From: Onthophagus taurus
Lineage: Eukaryota > Arthropoda > Insecta > Coleoptera > Scarabaeidae
Reading direction: 5' to 3'
NCBI RefSeq assembly: GCF_036711975.1
Contig: NC_091972.1
Coordinates: 29,579,001-29,643,000 of the forward strand
DNA: 64,000 bases
The notes beneath the pieces are model-generated. The model saw nothing but the letters and a program-made list of their open reading frames with translations, was not told the origin of the DNA and ran no database searches. Position numbers and translations under genes: made by a program. Positions 23,168 to 38,100 of this stretch are shown in pieces; position 1 is the first letter of the stretch, and each line of letters opens with the position of its first letter.

Positions 23168-26100
23168 GTATGTTAGTGTTACAATTTTTTTTGAATGTTG
23201 ATTTAAATAATTAATTTTTAGTGATAAATACAAAGATATTTTAACTGCTTCTGATGCTATAGCTTCTATGAAAGATATGTCCCAGAAGATTTTAGAGGGC
23301 ATTAACAATATTCAAGATATGTGTGAAAAGTTTAGTGATTGTAATCAAAAACAATTAGATTCTGAGACTAAAGATGTAGAATTGTAAGTTGGGAAATAAA
23401 ATTATTAAGTGTTATGTAAATTAAATATTTTTTTAGTGATAAAACTGAAGAAAGAACTATTGTAATGCAAATACGTCTTACATTAGCTTTAAATGAACAT
23501 ATATGGCTTGGTTTGGATGAAAATAATTTTTCAAAAGCAGCCCAGTATTATTTATTGGCACAGCATGTTCATACTGGTTTACGTTTATTAAAAAAAGACA
23601 TCCTTGAAAAAGTACCCCTTTTAAACCGAATTAAATCCAATTTAGAGTCACTACGTACAAGAATTCTTGAAAATGTTAGAGAGAATTTGCAAATGCCTGA
23701 ATTGGATGCTGAGCAAACAAGTAGAGACTTAAATACTTTGATGTTACTTGAGAATCAATCCAGTTCTGAGCTAGTTAATACATTTATTGAAATTAGAAAA
23801 GCTGCTTTAAAAAAAGTAACTATGCAAAATCATGGAAGTGTTCGACAAAAACTTTCAGCTATGGTTAAATGTTTAACTAGTACAGTGTTATTAATACATG
23901 ATTGTTTTGTATGTAAGTTATCTTTTTATATTTAAATGTTTGGGATACAATTTTAAATTAGTGTTGTAATATTTATGTATCACTTTTTTTAGCTTATAAA
24001 GATTCTAAAATTGGTTTAATATGGACCCAACTTGAAGAAATAGTCAATGAAGACTCTCCACCAACTTTATCAAAAATTGTTTTACCACATTCTCCACTAA
24101 TAATTTACATTCCTGATATTATAAAAGAGTTCAGGTAAGTAAAATGAATTTCAATATTTTTAAAAAATTGTGTTTCCATGATTCAATAATAGTGAAATCA
24201 TAATTATAATTGATGATTTATAGCAAAAGAATATTAATACAAAATAATAATTATTTATAAAAGTAGCATGCTTAACTAAAATCTTAAAAAAAGTATTTTT
24301 GGTAATCCATGTTGCGAGTTATAAAAGTAAATAAATAAAATTTATTTAAATAAAATAACTTCTTTCTCGCTATAAAATTAATCTATTCAGTACCGGTTTT
24401 GGCTAATAGGCCATCATCAGCTGAATTGTCAAAAATGTTAAAAGAACTTAGACGTAAGTTAAAAAATGTTTAAAGTAAAAATGATAAAACAACAAGACAA
24501 CACTGTTTTTATAGTTTATTTTAGTACAGCATAATGGTATAATAATCGAAATACAGGCAGTATCAGAGGATATGTCGAGTGTAGCCTCATAAAAATATTT
24601 CAGCACATTTATTAAATTTTTAATATGTTTCCAGACAGTGCAGGAGAGTGTAGGTATACCTCCATGCTCAATGGCATAGAAATGTATTGCTTGATAAGTC
24701 GGTGCAGCATTAAGTAGGTGCTATTAAACCTGATATCTTCAAGGAATGAATTTTATAGCGAATTTTAAAAATTATTGATGAAAATTGCAACATCGAAAAT
24801 TTTATCAAACCTTCAAATATTGTTTTCTCAAAAACTAAAACTTATTTTTCAAAACGAGTTGGTTCATTGGAAAGAGGACACTTTTATTAACATTTTGGAA
24901 AATTTTCATACTCATATTCCAAGAAATGGATTTTATACGAATTTTTAAAACTTACTCGGCGAAAATTACAAAATTCAAAAAAATTATCGTACATTTCAAA
25001 AATTTATATCTCAAGAACTGAAAGTGATTTTTCAAAACGGCTTTTTGCATTGAAAAGCGGACACTTTAATTAATAATTGGTGATATTTCCACAAGCATCC
25101 TTCAAGAAATTAATTTTATAGCGAATTTTGAAAATTATCGATGAAAATTGCAACATCGAATATTTTATCAAAACATCAAATACTGTTTTCTCAAAAACTA
25201 AAAGTTATTTTTCAAGACGAGTTGGTTCATTGGAAAGAGGACACTTTTATTAACACTTTAGGAAATTTTCATATTCATATTCCAAGAACTGGATTTTATA
25301 CGAATTTTTAAAACTTAATCGGCGAAAATTGCATAATTTGAAAAAATTGTCGATAATTTCAAAAATTTATTTCTCAAGAACTGAAAGTGATTTTTCAAAA
25401 CCGCTTTTTGCATTGAATAGAGGATACTTTAATTAATAATTGGTGATATTTTGACAAGGATCCTTCAAGAAATTAATTATATAGCGAATTTTAAAAATTA
25501 TCGATGAAAATTGCAACATCGAAAATTTTATCAAAACTTCAAATATTGTTTTCTCAAAAATTAAAAGTTATTTTTCAAAACGAGATGGTTCATTGGAAAG
25601 AAGACACTTTTATTAACACTTTGGGAAATTTTCATACTAAAACTTAATCGGCGACAATTGCATAATTTGCAAAAATTGTCGATCATTTCAAAAATTTATC
25701 TCTCAAGAACTAAAAGTGTTTTTTTAAAACGGCTTTCTGCATTAAAAAGAGGATACTTTAATTAATAATTGGTGATATTTCTATAAGATTCCTTCAAGAA
25801 TAGTTATTTTTTTGGACGTAAAAGATTTTTACGTCCTGTTGACAAAAAACTATCGTTTTGACGATAACTCGAGTCAACTTTTAATAGCAGTTTTCGAAAA
25901 ATGAATTTTATGGCGAATTTTGAAAATTATCGATGAAAATTGCAACATCGAAAATTTTATCAAAACATCAAATATTGTTTTCTCAAATTCTAAATAGTTA
26001 TTTTTGATACAAGATAGCGAAATGACACTTTTGCATTCGAGAACGAAAGTTTTTTTTGCGAGCTATAGCGAGCAAAAAAAATCGTTCTCGAATGCAAAAG

Positions 26101-29100
26101 AATTTCGCTGCCGTGTATCAAACAACATTTTTTCGAAAACTGCGTATTCTAAAGTTAGTATGTATATATGTAAATTAATAAAAAGACCAAATTCTGTATA
26201 ATGACATTTAGAATTCATTTAATGTTATGTCAAAAACTTAAGGGGGCGGTTCAAAGCGTCCATTTTTATATACGCCGGGAGAGGTTACGTAGATGTACAT
26301 TCACGACTTAATGCTACATATTTATAAAAAAGTAAATACGTAGGCTTGAAGTACATATATTACTCTACGGAATGACATATTTAGTATTCTAAAATAATCA
26401 TGACGCTGACAGAAATAAATTACGAAAGTTAGTCATAATAAGGGCTTAATACAAATCGTTCTCTAGAAGAGATTAGGGACTTAAACGAGGTGGCAAATAT
26501 GTCATCTAATGCTTATGTATCTTAGGAACAGATTCCGTATTCGTAAAAGTGCAATAGCTGTGTGATTATTTCATGAATGTGTTTTTTCTGAAGATATTCG
26601 ATTTTGTCACAATTTTTAGTCATTACGAAAAGGTGTAAAATGGGTTGCCTAAAATCGACAAAACAGTACTAAGTAAACCTTTGGCAATTACTTTATAGAT
26701 GGCTTTAGGTACTAATTAAAAATTTAAAAAAAAAATAAATATAAAAAATAATTAATTGCCAATAAAATGTTATAAAACGTATTATAAATTGATTACTAAT
26801 CTTGAGTTGGTAATAACATTTGTTCATGGCCAATTTCTCTTTTAACTACTGAGTAAATAAATATATATAACAAATAGAAGATTTGTAGGCAATAATAATG
26901 AATGAGTTGCTGATCACAGTCCTTCCGCCCTAATTTTTAGTGATTATATTAACACTGAGAAAGTAAGAAATAACACAGCAAATTGTTATCAAGATATAAG
27001 AACATAAATAATCTAAAGTAAAGTAATAATAATTTGTAATAGACATAGATAACAATAATACTATTTATTCACAAAAAAAACGGTTCTACATTATAAAAAA
27101 TCAATAACAACTTTAATTTTATTTTACAATAAAAAAACCAGCTTAGAATAACAATTTTTACAAAACTATTTCACAATAAAAAACCATCATATACAGGTGT
27201 TTCGGTGACTCGGGGAACAAATGTAACCACATATACTAGAGTGAAAATGATGACGATTCATGTAAAAAAAATTAGTAAAAGTCCTCAAATTGCAAAATAC
27301 AGGCCATCAAAGTTATGAAATTTTAACACATTTTTCTAAAAATCTTAAACACTATTTACAGTAAAGCGCTGAAATTTGGTACAGTATAAATGCTAATATT
27401 CATTTCATAATATTCAATTCCAAGTGTAGATTTAGCTAAATCACATTTTTGATTTGTTTTAGTTGGTTTAATAAAAGAACTCAAAAACAATAAATTAAAA
27501 ATCAACACTAACAGGAATAATAAAAAAAGTACATAAAATAACAAGACAAGTAATAAAAAATACTAAAGGATGTTCAAAAACTTAGATTTCTTTTTTTTAG
27601 TAATAGCACTATTGAAATCGGAACCCAACATTTTTGGATTTAACACGAAAACGGTGATTTTTATGAATATTAGCATTTATACTGTACCAAATTTCAGCGC
27701 TTTACTGTAAATAGTGTTTAAGATATTTGGAAAAATGTGTTAAAATTTCCTAACTTTGATGGCCTGTATCTTTGAAATTTGAAGACTTTTACTATTTTTT
27801 TTTACATGAATCGTCATCATTTTCACTCTAGTATATGTGGTTAAATTTATTCCCCGAGTCACCGAAACACCCTGTATAAAATATAATCAAGTGACGAATT
27901 CAGTAATGTTGTAAAATTAAATGCATGATTATTGTTGAAATATTAATCATTGACTGACGAAATTAAACCGATTTTTTTATCACTTTTATGAACCCAAGAG
28001 GTTCGAATCGCCACCTTAAAGAAAATACTAAAGAGACAAAAAAGTACCACTAAAGTATGTGCTTATAACCCATATTTTTTTATGTTAATATTACATAGCG
28101 TTAAAAAGTTCTTATAAAATAAATCAAGGGGATGGTGAATTGCATCCCCTTAGAGGGTGCTAGGGAAGTTTAAGGTATGGTTGAAAATAAGGTATCAGCC
28201 AGTAGTACATACATACAAAAATTCAAATTCTATGGTTTGCTTATACTCGAAATAAAAGATAAAATGTAAATTTTTGGCTCAACTTTGACAGCCCATAGCT
28301 CGAAAACAAAAGAGTTGGGACCCTATGTTTATATAAAAAACTTGTGTTATTTTGGCAAGTACTACATCCTAGTAAAGCTTCCCGATTAAAAACTGATCCA
28401 CCCTGCATATGGCGAAAAATCTGATTCCAGTGGAATTGGGTCGAAAATGTTTAATATTGTTGTAACACATTGTTAATGTTGAGTTAGGATCTAATACTGG
28501 TAAAAAAATTTGTGTTAACCAAAATTTAGGTAATAGAAACATTTGAATAAATAATTGAAAATAAAAATTAATTGTTTAAAAGTAAAAATGTTAAGTTATG
28601 AAAATAACACCAACTATAACAATATTAACATTTCGCAAAAAAAAAAAAAAGAACACCACATAATATCGAGAATAGGCATCGCGTAAGGCTAACAATAAAC
28701 CAGAATATATTCCTCAATGAATAAAATATTTCAACGGTAGGATGACTAATTGTAAGCTGATATAAAAAAGCGTCGCTATGAATAACTGAATTGAACTCTC
28801 GACGACCTCTTTTAACCAACAGCGGAACTATACAAATTTTTTTTGCACTTTTGCGAACATCACGTGATTGAACCGCGACCTTAACGTCACATCGATTTAA
28901 CCTCACTTATTGAACAAATGTACTATTATAAATTTGCATTTAAACGTGAAATGAAATGATAAAACAATTAATAGTATCAAATTCTTTGATTGTCGTAGCT
29001 GGACGTAAAAGACTTGTACGTCCTGTTGACAAAAAACTATCGTTTTGACGGTCGCTAAGTACCACGCAAAAGTCAACTTTTAATAGCAGTTTTCGAAAAA

Positions 29101-32100
29101 GTTATTTTTCAAAATGTGTTGGTTCATTGGAAGGAGGACACTTTTATTAACATTTTGGGAAATGTTCATACTCATATTCCAAGAAATGGATTTTATACGA
29201 ATTTTTAAAACTTAATCGGCGAAAATTGCAAAATTCGATAAAATTGTCGATCATTTCAAAAATTTATTTCTCAAGAACTGATATTTTTCAAATCGGCTTT
29301 TTACATTAAAAAGAGGATAATTTATATGTTTGTGAATAGCGCTAGGTTCGCGAAAATTGAGACGTTTAAACGCCTCATCTTCTCCCAACGAAAACGGCAG
29401 CATATCAACATAACATCCATGATAGTTTTATCAATCCTCTGGGCCATTTCGCTATCATCCGGCTATACTGATCGTGTACCTTTCGTCATCTGACATGATG
29501 TAAGGTTGACTGCACAGTGAACTGTGAATTGTTACTTGTAGAAGACTCTTCACGCTCACGTTTTTTCTTTGATTTGTTTTCCTCTATTTTCGATTGTCGT
29601 TTTAAGACTGTCATGTACTCGTCATTGTGGTATCTTAACATATGTTGTTTTAATCCGTGAACGACGAATGACGAAGATTTATTACAAACTCTTTTCTTGA
29701 TTCCGCAGCGTTTCGTAACTCTGTTTCATCCGAGCTAATTACCCAAAATGAGACCTCGTCAAGCAACGTTGCTTGACATGATAACGGCAGCGTAATCTAT
29801 CAAACAAAACCATCCTTAACAACAAATGTTAATAACCTAAGTGAGAAATCCGAAAATTTAACGAAAAGTCTATTACAATTTACCTCAACGAATTAAGCTC
29901 ACAAGGACAACGACACTTGCTGTAGAAAGCGACACTTAGAACAATTTCAAAAATCATGCTCACTTAAAATCGTGATCACAGGATCACATAACATATGCAA
30001 AAAGCATAAACATTTACCAATTATCTTGCAAATATTTTCACATGATTTAGAAATTAGTGGTCTTTCAGCGAGCATCAACACAGATGCTCAAAGCATCGAT
30101 TCATCACCACGTGCAGTGGTATACCAAATTTGTACCAACTTGAATCGTAAGAAGTTTCCTCAAATAGGCATCATGCATAGTTTGTTAGAAAGTAGTACAA
30201 GTTATGCTGCCGAAATCCACTAAGCTACCTGATGGTATAAAGTCGTATAGGCCAATATCATTGTTACCTATCATGTCGAAGGTATTCGAAAAGCTTCTGT
30301 TACAGAGATTAAAACCACTCATAATTATAAGACAACATTGAACAGGTTCACAGGATTACAGATCAAATCAAGAAGACACTAGAAAATAAGCATTGCTACT
30401 TTTTACTTTTACTTGATGTATCTTGATGTGGTTTTTGGTAAGGTTTGGTACCAAGGATTACTTCGTAAATTGATGTATAAATGATACGTGCTAATCACGT
30501 CCAACTTTACGACTTTTTAGAATGTGACAGGAAGCGATATATTCACACTTAAAATCCATCAACTATGTAACTAGTTTACATATGACATAGCACAGCAACA
30601 TTCGCTGATGATGCAGCAATACTTTATACTGCATTAACAGTACAAGATGTTACTGGTAAGCTACTCAAGAGGACTATGTCCTAGCCAGTTACATGGCCCA
30701 ATGTAGACACAAAAATAGACAATCAAACTCAATGAGCTAAAGCGTTCTCATGTAAATTTATCGAGTTGTAAAATGAATGAAACGCTGCCAGTGCACATAA
30801 ATGGTATTGTTGTGCCATATGCAATTGCCGCGAAATATCTAGGCTAGATTTTGTAAACTAAACTCAAATGAGAGAAACATGTGAAGAAAAAACTCAGAGA
30901 ACGGCTTCAGAATGCGACAACTGTGTTTGCTCTTGGGGCGACACTTCAATCCTTCAATCGATCTGGGTATATGGTATTCAACTGGGTAAGCGATGGCAAC
31001 ATCAAGGCCAATCCTGACGTGGCAAAATAAGATGCTCCGTGATACGTGTGAAATGCGGATTTACATAAGGACTTAATAGTTCTTTCCATTAAACAGGTAT
31101 TAATTAGGTTGCCGGGATGCACGAAGAAAGTCCAAAGCACAGATTCAACAGCTACTTGACAATATTAGCCTTTACCGTCGGCTTAGGAGAAGAAACCTCA
31201 TCGAATTGGGCTGCCATTGGACTGCGTTGGATTACATGTAGGTCGGAGTCGGCGGTTCTAAAACTGATGGGAGATAATTTCCCTATCAATTTAAGTATTT
31301 CACAATCCACAAGAACTGTTGTGTCAGCTTGTTAGACACTACATTCTGAGTTTCTGGATCGATATTGTCGTCTTATGACTTGTTAGTTATGATGGTTGGA
31401 ACAACAAATATAATTTTTTTAAATTGAAAAATTATACCACATTTGTTGATATATTTGAGATTTTGACCTAATTTTAAATTTATTGTGAGTTAAGAATACT
31501 TAAATATTGCATACATTTTTGTGATGTTGAAAATATATAGCAATTTTCATTATTATATTTTTTGAAATTCAAAAGTATATGGAAAAAACTGAACAAATAA
31601 AAATTTAAAATTGATTTATGGTTAATTATGGTATGTCAAGTTACATCAATTTTGTTTGTACTCAATCAATTTTTAGAATAGAAACTTTTATTAAAAACAT
31701 TTCGAATTTTAGGTATCTAATAAATATGAATCATTGTTTTTTATTTAAATTAATTTATTTTGTCATAATATATTAATCTATTAAAAATAATTATTTTTGT
31801 TTGCTATGAATCATCGCATATTGTGACATCAAAAATATAAGCTGTAACAATATATTTTTATTTTTTAGACCCAAATGTAGTTACACAATAAGTGACCAGT
31901 GGCAAAATGATTTAGAAAAATCAATTAAAGATTGGATAAAATCGACTGGAGAAACGATTAATGCAGGTCTTAAAGATGCTTTAGAACTTGTAACAACAAT
32001 AAAGGGTTTGCATATTATTCGAGAGGAAGCTTTAAAAATATGTAAGATTTATTAAATTTAATTTTTAAAATATACACAAGTCAGAAAGAATGGATAATCT

Positions 32101-35100
32101 TTGAGCTGGATATAGAAAGATATCAGAAATATGTTTTTTAAATATACAGGGTGAGTTATTCTTAACTGTTTGAGAAAGAAAAAAATGTTTTACACAAAGT
32201 TGTTTGACTCACCATTTTCTATTACGTAAAATTATTTTTACTTATATAGTGTGTTCCATTTAGGCGTACCGAAGAGTATGTAGATTTTGTTAAATGGAAC
32301 ACCTATATATTTTATCATATTATGAATACAAACAACTAAATTTGTTTATACAACCGTGTATATTACTATTACACAGCGTTCATAGTTCCTGAGATATTCA
32401 ATTGTTCTTCCAAAATGTGCCTATTACAGGATCTTTTTGAAAACGATATAAAAACGACATTTTTTCCGATTTTGTCTTGAAACTACGTCAGACAATAGTC
32501 TGACTGTATCTACTGGCTATAGGTAGATGATAGTATTCAAAGATATTAGATACTAACTAGTAACTATCGACCGCCGGGATAAAATAATAACTCACCCTGT
32601 ATAAAAGTAAAAATAATATTTCTGTTTTCAACATTTTTTTTCTTAAATCTTCATTTTTCTCTAAACCGAATTTTTGCATTCTTCTATTGAACGATACGTT
32701 CAATATATTTTTAGGCAGAGCTTTAGAGAGAGTTTAATGAATTAAACGCCAAAAGGAAGCGGTTTAAACAGAGGAAAATCACCTAACACTTTAAGATTAA
32801 TTCATCAATAATACGGTTTGGAAAAAGCCCATGGCATACCAATTTTTAAGTCTGGTAGTTGTAATTATGCTTCGAATTATACTCCAATTTCTCTTTTACC
32901 ACTACTTACAAGGGAAGTGTAGAAACTGTCCCTCACCGATTTTGTTGCAATTTGGTACAGCGATAGTATGGCCAAAAATAAGGTTTACGTATTTTTTTAT
33001 ACGTGCTGATAAAGTCCCTGGGGTGAGTTATAAGGGTTGGAAATCAGGGCGGACGATATACAGAATGTCCCGAAATGACGTGTACAACGCAAGACCACAA
33101 GTACCTTGACTAAAAATATGACGATTTAACTCAACTTATCTATATACAAAATTGCTTAGTTTAGCCGCTAGAGGGCGTTAAACATTCATGATGAATCAAA
33201 GATAAAACGCAAAACAGAAAATACGAATACTGCTGTCAACTTTAAGTGACAAACTGTTTTTGTTTTTAAAATTAATTATACCTAACCAACTATTAAAAAA
33301 AAAACGTTATTAGTGTTACCTTATATCACTCATTCGCGCTTGTGGAGATTTAGAAAATATTTTTTTATGGCTAAACCGTTCACCCAACTGAAATTTTGTA
33401 AGAGAGAAAATAGTTTCTAAATTAAAGTAACTACTCAGAAAAAAAGAATGGTAGTGTTTGTAAAGGGGGTTAAAATGATAATATATATATAATTTATTGT
33501 GACAAAGTTTTTAAGCACCCTATAATTTTCGAAATTAGAGTTTATTCCACAACTAGCTGTAGTCTACTGATACAAACACATGACCAAAAAATGAATAAAA
33601 TCCATTAACGATTTTTCGACATATTTAAAAAAAAAAAATTTTTAAAGCCCTCTAGCGGCTAAACTAAGTAATTTTGTATATAGATAAGTTGAGTTAAGTT
33701 AAATCATCATATTTTTGGTCAAGGTACTTGTGGTCTTGCTTTCCTGACACCTGTATATGCGCTTATAGGCTGAAGACGAAAATAGCTATCGAAATGTGGT
33801 AAACGTGAACTGATATTCATTTTCAAAGAGCTTTCCATTGATATACATATACAGGTTGTCTCAGCGAGACCGGTCATTAGACGTTTCTGGTGTTCTGGCC
33901 AAAATAAAAATTTGAGAATTCAGACTTAAGTATTATAAATTGCGTTCTCTTTGACTAAAATATTTTCAGATTTCTAGCATTTCCGGTTATACCGGAAGTC
34001 GTCACCTACTTAATTTTTTAAGAGCAATTTGATTCGGCCGTTCTCGAGTTATTCGATTTTTTCTAGAAAAATCTGCTCTAGCAGACATTTGTTAAAAAAT
34101 CAGAGAACACTCGATTTTTGGGATATCAATTTAGGATTCAGAACATGATTAAGCAACATGATGGAGTATGTTTTGGAAGTACCATAACTTCATTTTTTTA
34201 AATGGCACCCCCCATATTTTATTTCTTAGTCGTCTTTAGTGTCTCATTCTACATCTTTTGTATTCCATATGTCCCATACCTAACATTAATATTTTGGGAG
34301 ATAATTAGAGTTTTTTGAAAAATGCACACATATCATAAGCGTATTTAGCCTAGTGTGCCATGGAAAACAAGCCTTCTCAATGAGTTCTTGTCAAAGACTC
34401 ACTTGTTTATGTCACTTGATGCACGTGAGCTAATAATTATCTTTTAGGTCCCTTAATATTAGTACTAAAAAGAGCTAAAATCGATTACAATAACGAAAAT
34501 AATATTTACACAAATCAAAAAATTCTTAATTTATTTTTTATACATGAAAAACGCGACAGTTTCGTAGTATGATTCCCAGATCTTCTTTGGCAGTTCGAAT
34601 TGAGGTGTTGGGACTGGGCTGGAAATAAGCCCAGTCTACTATATTTTTTGGTCAGTTTAACATGTGATTAATTCGTCCAAAATGCAAAAAATTTGCTTCT
34701 ATTTTTTTTTAACATTTTCTTCTATAATTCGAGAACGGGTGGCTTTACCGAGATGCGGTTTTCACTAAAATTTAGCAAATTTTAAGGTGACTAAGGGCCT
34801 GTGAAGTAAATAGTACCGTTCCATGTAACCTTTCTTCAAAAATCATAAAAATATGTAATCGCTGCAGATAACGCCTTCTAGCTTATTTGTTTTAAAGCGA
34901 ACGGTCTTACTGAAAATATCTTTAAAAAGAGCATAAAATGCTCTTTCAAACAACACCGAAAATATACAAATCGGTTGAATGGTCCAGGAGATATTAAAAT
35001 GTAAACATATGAAAACGCATTGGCCTCCCCCTCCCTTATTATGACAGATATGAGAAATATCGCAAAACAAAAGCGATGCGGTATTATCCAAGCTATTAAA

Positions 35101-38100
35101 TGATGTTGTCAAAATTATAGCTCATCTTCTAAGTTTCTGAGATAGCGGGAATTTTATGTTTCTCAATGGCAGTTACGCCCTAGCCGTCGAATTACGAACT
35201 TCGAAATAATTTCCAACTATTTCTCTTGGCCACTTTGCCTATAAGGATTTTTTTCCCAAACCTCTAGGCTTTAGCGTTGTCGAAATACAGCCGCTCCGTA
35301 CCCTTAACGGGACATCCTGTATTTGCTGGTATCGTCAGAAGACTTTTGTTTGGTGTTGAGAATGACTTTTTAGGTGTTGTTTCTTTTTTCTGAATTTTGA
35401 GCTGAATGTCTGAGTGTTTGGTTGTCGACGGATATGATCGAGTGTTTTTTGATGTGATTAGTTCTTTCTGTTGTGTCTGGCAATGAGTCTTTGTAGGTGT
35501 CATTAATGGCCCTGGTCCTGGTTGACTGTTTTCGATGGTGGTTTGTTCTTTCTGAATTGTTGATATTTGCTGTTTTTGAATTTGTGTCTGATGATCGTGA
35601 TAGCTTATTGATAGTTCAGATATTATTATATCTTGTCTTTTAAGTAAAAAATGAGATAGTGGCAAAGCATCTTCACTATCGAAATCTTGTTGATTGTCAA
35701 ACATCAAATCTACATCGTTAAAAGTATCTGAGTTGTATGGAAATAAAACCCAGTCATCTTAAAAGATTTTTCGCATATTTGAATATTGGCAACTTTAGAA
35801 TATGCCGAATGGAATAAGGCTGCCATCTGTCTAATAGTGATGGGTTTTGCTGGGTTGGTTACCATCCATTTATCGCATTCTGATGAAAATGCGGCTTTAA
35901 AGGAGCAAAAAAACCTTTATCTAAAGGTTGCAAGTTATGGCTCGAGTGTGGTGGTAACGACAATAACGTTATAAAATGTTTTCGGCAAAACGTGATGGCT
36001 TGTAAGGAGTAGTGGGAAATATGGTTATCTAAAATAAGAATAGCCGGGTCGTCTGATGTTGATTTTACATAGGTTTAGAATTTAGTGATGTTTATTACAC
36101 AATACCTTACACAACGAAATGAAAAAGTTATAAGAATATCCGTAAAATATTGTTACTTACTGTTACCAACGCTTTAAAGAACAAAATTAGTGGATAACGT
36201 AACCTCAAATACAAAACCTGTCAGAGCAACCTATTCAAGTGTTACTTGATGGAAAATTCTCGTATGCGTACTCTTAGGCGCACCTCCCCTACTATCGCTG
36301 TACCAAATTGCAACAAAATCGGTGAGGGACAGTTCCGACACTTCCCTTGTTAGCAAAATCTTTGAGAAGCTTGTCTACAAACAATTATTTTTTGATGTTA
36401 AGAATTAGATTCACCCTAGACCACGGATTTTATTCTGGGCGATCGGTTTAGAGCAATTTCTTGTTACATATGGACTATATTTTGAGTTCACTTTATCAAA
36501 TATATCAAGTTGATGCTATTTACACAGACTTTAGGAAAGCTTTCGATCGGGTTGATCATGGGCTTCTTTTGGCTAAAGTTGCTAAATTTCAAATTAATGG
36601 TAGTTTGTTGCGTTGGATAGTTTCCTATGTTTGCGGAAAAACCCAGATTGTATATTATCGGATATTAATCGGATATTATTGCGATCTGATTCCTGTCCTA
36701 TCTGGTGTTCTATTAATGATATATTTTTTGTTGATAAGTATGCTCAATGTTTAATGTACGCAGATGACAAACTTTTTCTTCATACCTCTTCCCTGAATGA
36801 CTGTTCTAAACTTCTGCAGGATATCCTCGACTTGCAGCGGTATTTTAAAGATCTCAAAGTCCGTCATTCATAATGCTGTGAAACCAACTATTTTATTCCA
36901 ACAAATTTGAGTTCTTAGCATCTTAATCTTCGACGTTTCTTTCCACACTTGAGACTAATCTGAAACGAGGTAAGATTGTATCATGCTAAAATTATAAATT
37001 ACCAAAGTTTATAATAATTTTAAATCAGAGCTTAGAGATTCTCTATTCTTTCTTTCTGTAAAATAAATAATATTAATCAACAAATTATTTTTAGCTATTC
37101 GTGATGATTGGGAATCGATTTGTTCAGAAATAAATTTACCAACGAATTTTAATGTTTGGTACTATTTCTTTCAAGATTTAATTACGAAACGCGGTTTAAA
37201 TTTAATAGGTTTAAAAGTATCTGAAAATTTAGATTTTCTACAAAAAGAAATCGTTAACGTTTTGGATGATGTAAATTTAACTGAAAAGAACGAAGATGAT
37301 TTGACGTGGTATACTTGGAATGAGGATGCAGATGATATCAGTAAAATAGAAAACGTTCATACCGGTTTATCTATGAAAACAAGTGGATATTCGCCAAACA
37401 TAATTAAATTATGTGAAAAAGCCGATTTAAAGTATTTGGATATTTTAAAGGATTTATCGCTTTATTTATTTGGAAAAGAATACAATAATTCGTTATTTAC
37501 TTTAAATTTTTCGTTAAAATCGTCTAAAGCAGATCGAAAATTTGCAGATAAAAGTAAATTAGAAATTCATCTTACTCAGGAATGTTTAAATAATACCAAA
37601 AAATTGACTGAATTCTTAATAAACCACATAAACAAGTCTAAAAATTCAAACTTTGTTTTAAAATCTTTAGTTTGCGCAAGATTTATTGAGGCATTAATAG
37701 TTTTATGTCCAAATTTTAAACGTTGCATTTGTTATAATCCAGCAGAAGAATGGGAAAAGATAACAGAATATTTAACAAACACAAACGTTACGTTTTGGAC
37801 GAATTGGGTTGATGATATAACAATAAATGTCGAAAAGTATTCACATAAACTATACGAAAATTTGGACGTAATACAAACTTTAAACATTTTCCAAAAATGG
37901 GACACAATAGAAATACAAGAAGAGACGGAAGAAAAAACTTTCAAGTCGCACATAAAAGTTCCTTATCAATTGAGTTTAGCATTACAAGAAAGTTTAAATT
38001 ATTTATGTGATTGTTTAAGCCGTATTTTACCGCATACGTTACCAAAACAGGTACATTTAAATTTTTTGGAACGAAACGTTCAAGTTTTATTGGGACAGTA

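Larger units (their letters stand above)
32909..36349 (-). mobile_element. DNA transposon with 60-bp inverted repeats and pogo-type transposase
   Basis: Starts CAAGGGAAGTGT, then AACTGTCCCTCACCG and ATTTTGTTGCAATTTGGTAC. The right end is the complement with only a few differences over about 60 bp. Flanking TTA on both sides (32906-32908, 36350-36352) lies in a LINE that is restored in frame when the element is removed. The only coding remnant is a pogo/DDE_1 transposase (36090-35264, minus). TTA differs from the TA expected for pogo; a TA duplication plus one stray T is equally possible. Two TA-flanked MITE-like units (33061-33753, 33852-35319) are nested inside. Confidence 0.85.

Noticed and set aside
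28000..28020. tRNA gene or SINE suggested by a GGTTCGAATCG B-box-like word
   Set aside because: No A box, acceptor stem or cloverleaf pairing around it.
33852..35319. Confident call as one foldback MITE
   Set aside because: Only about 12 terminal bases match between ends and no long arms are visible; kept as a low-confidence feature.
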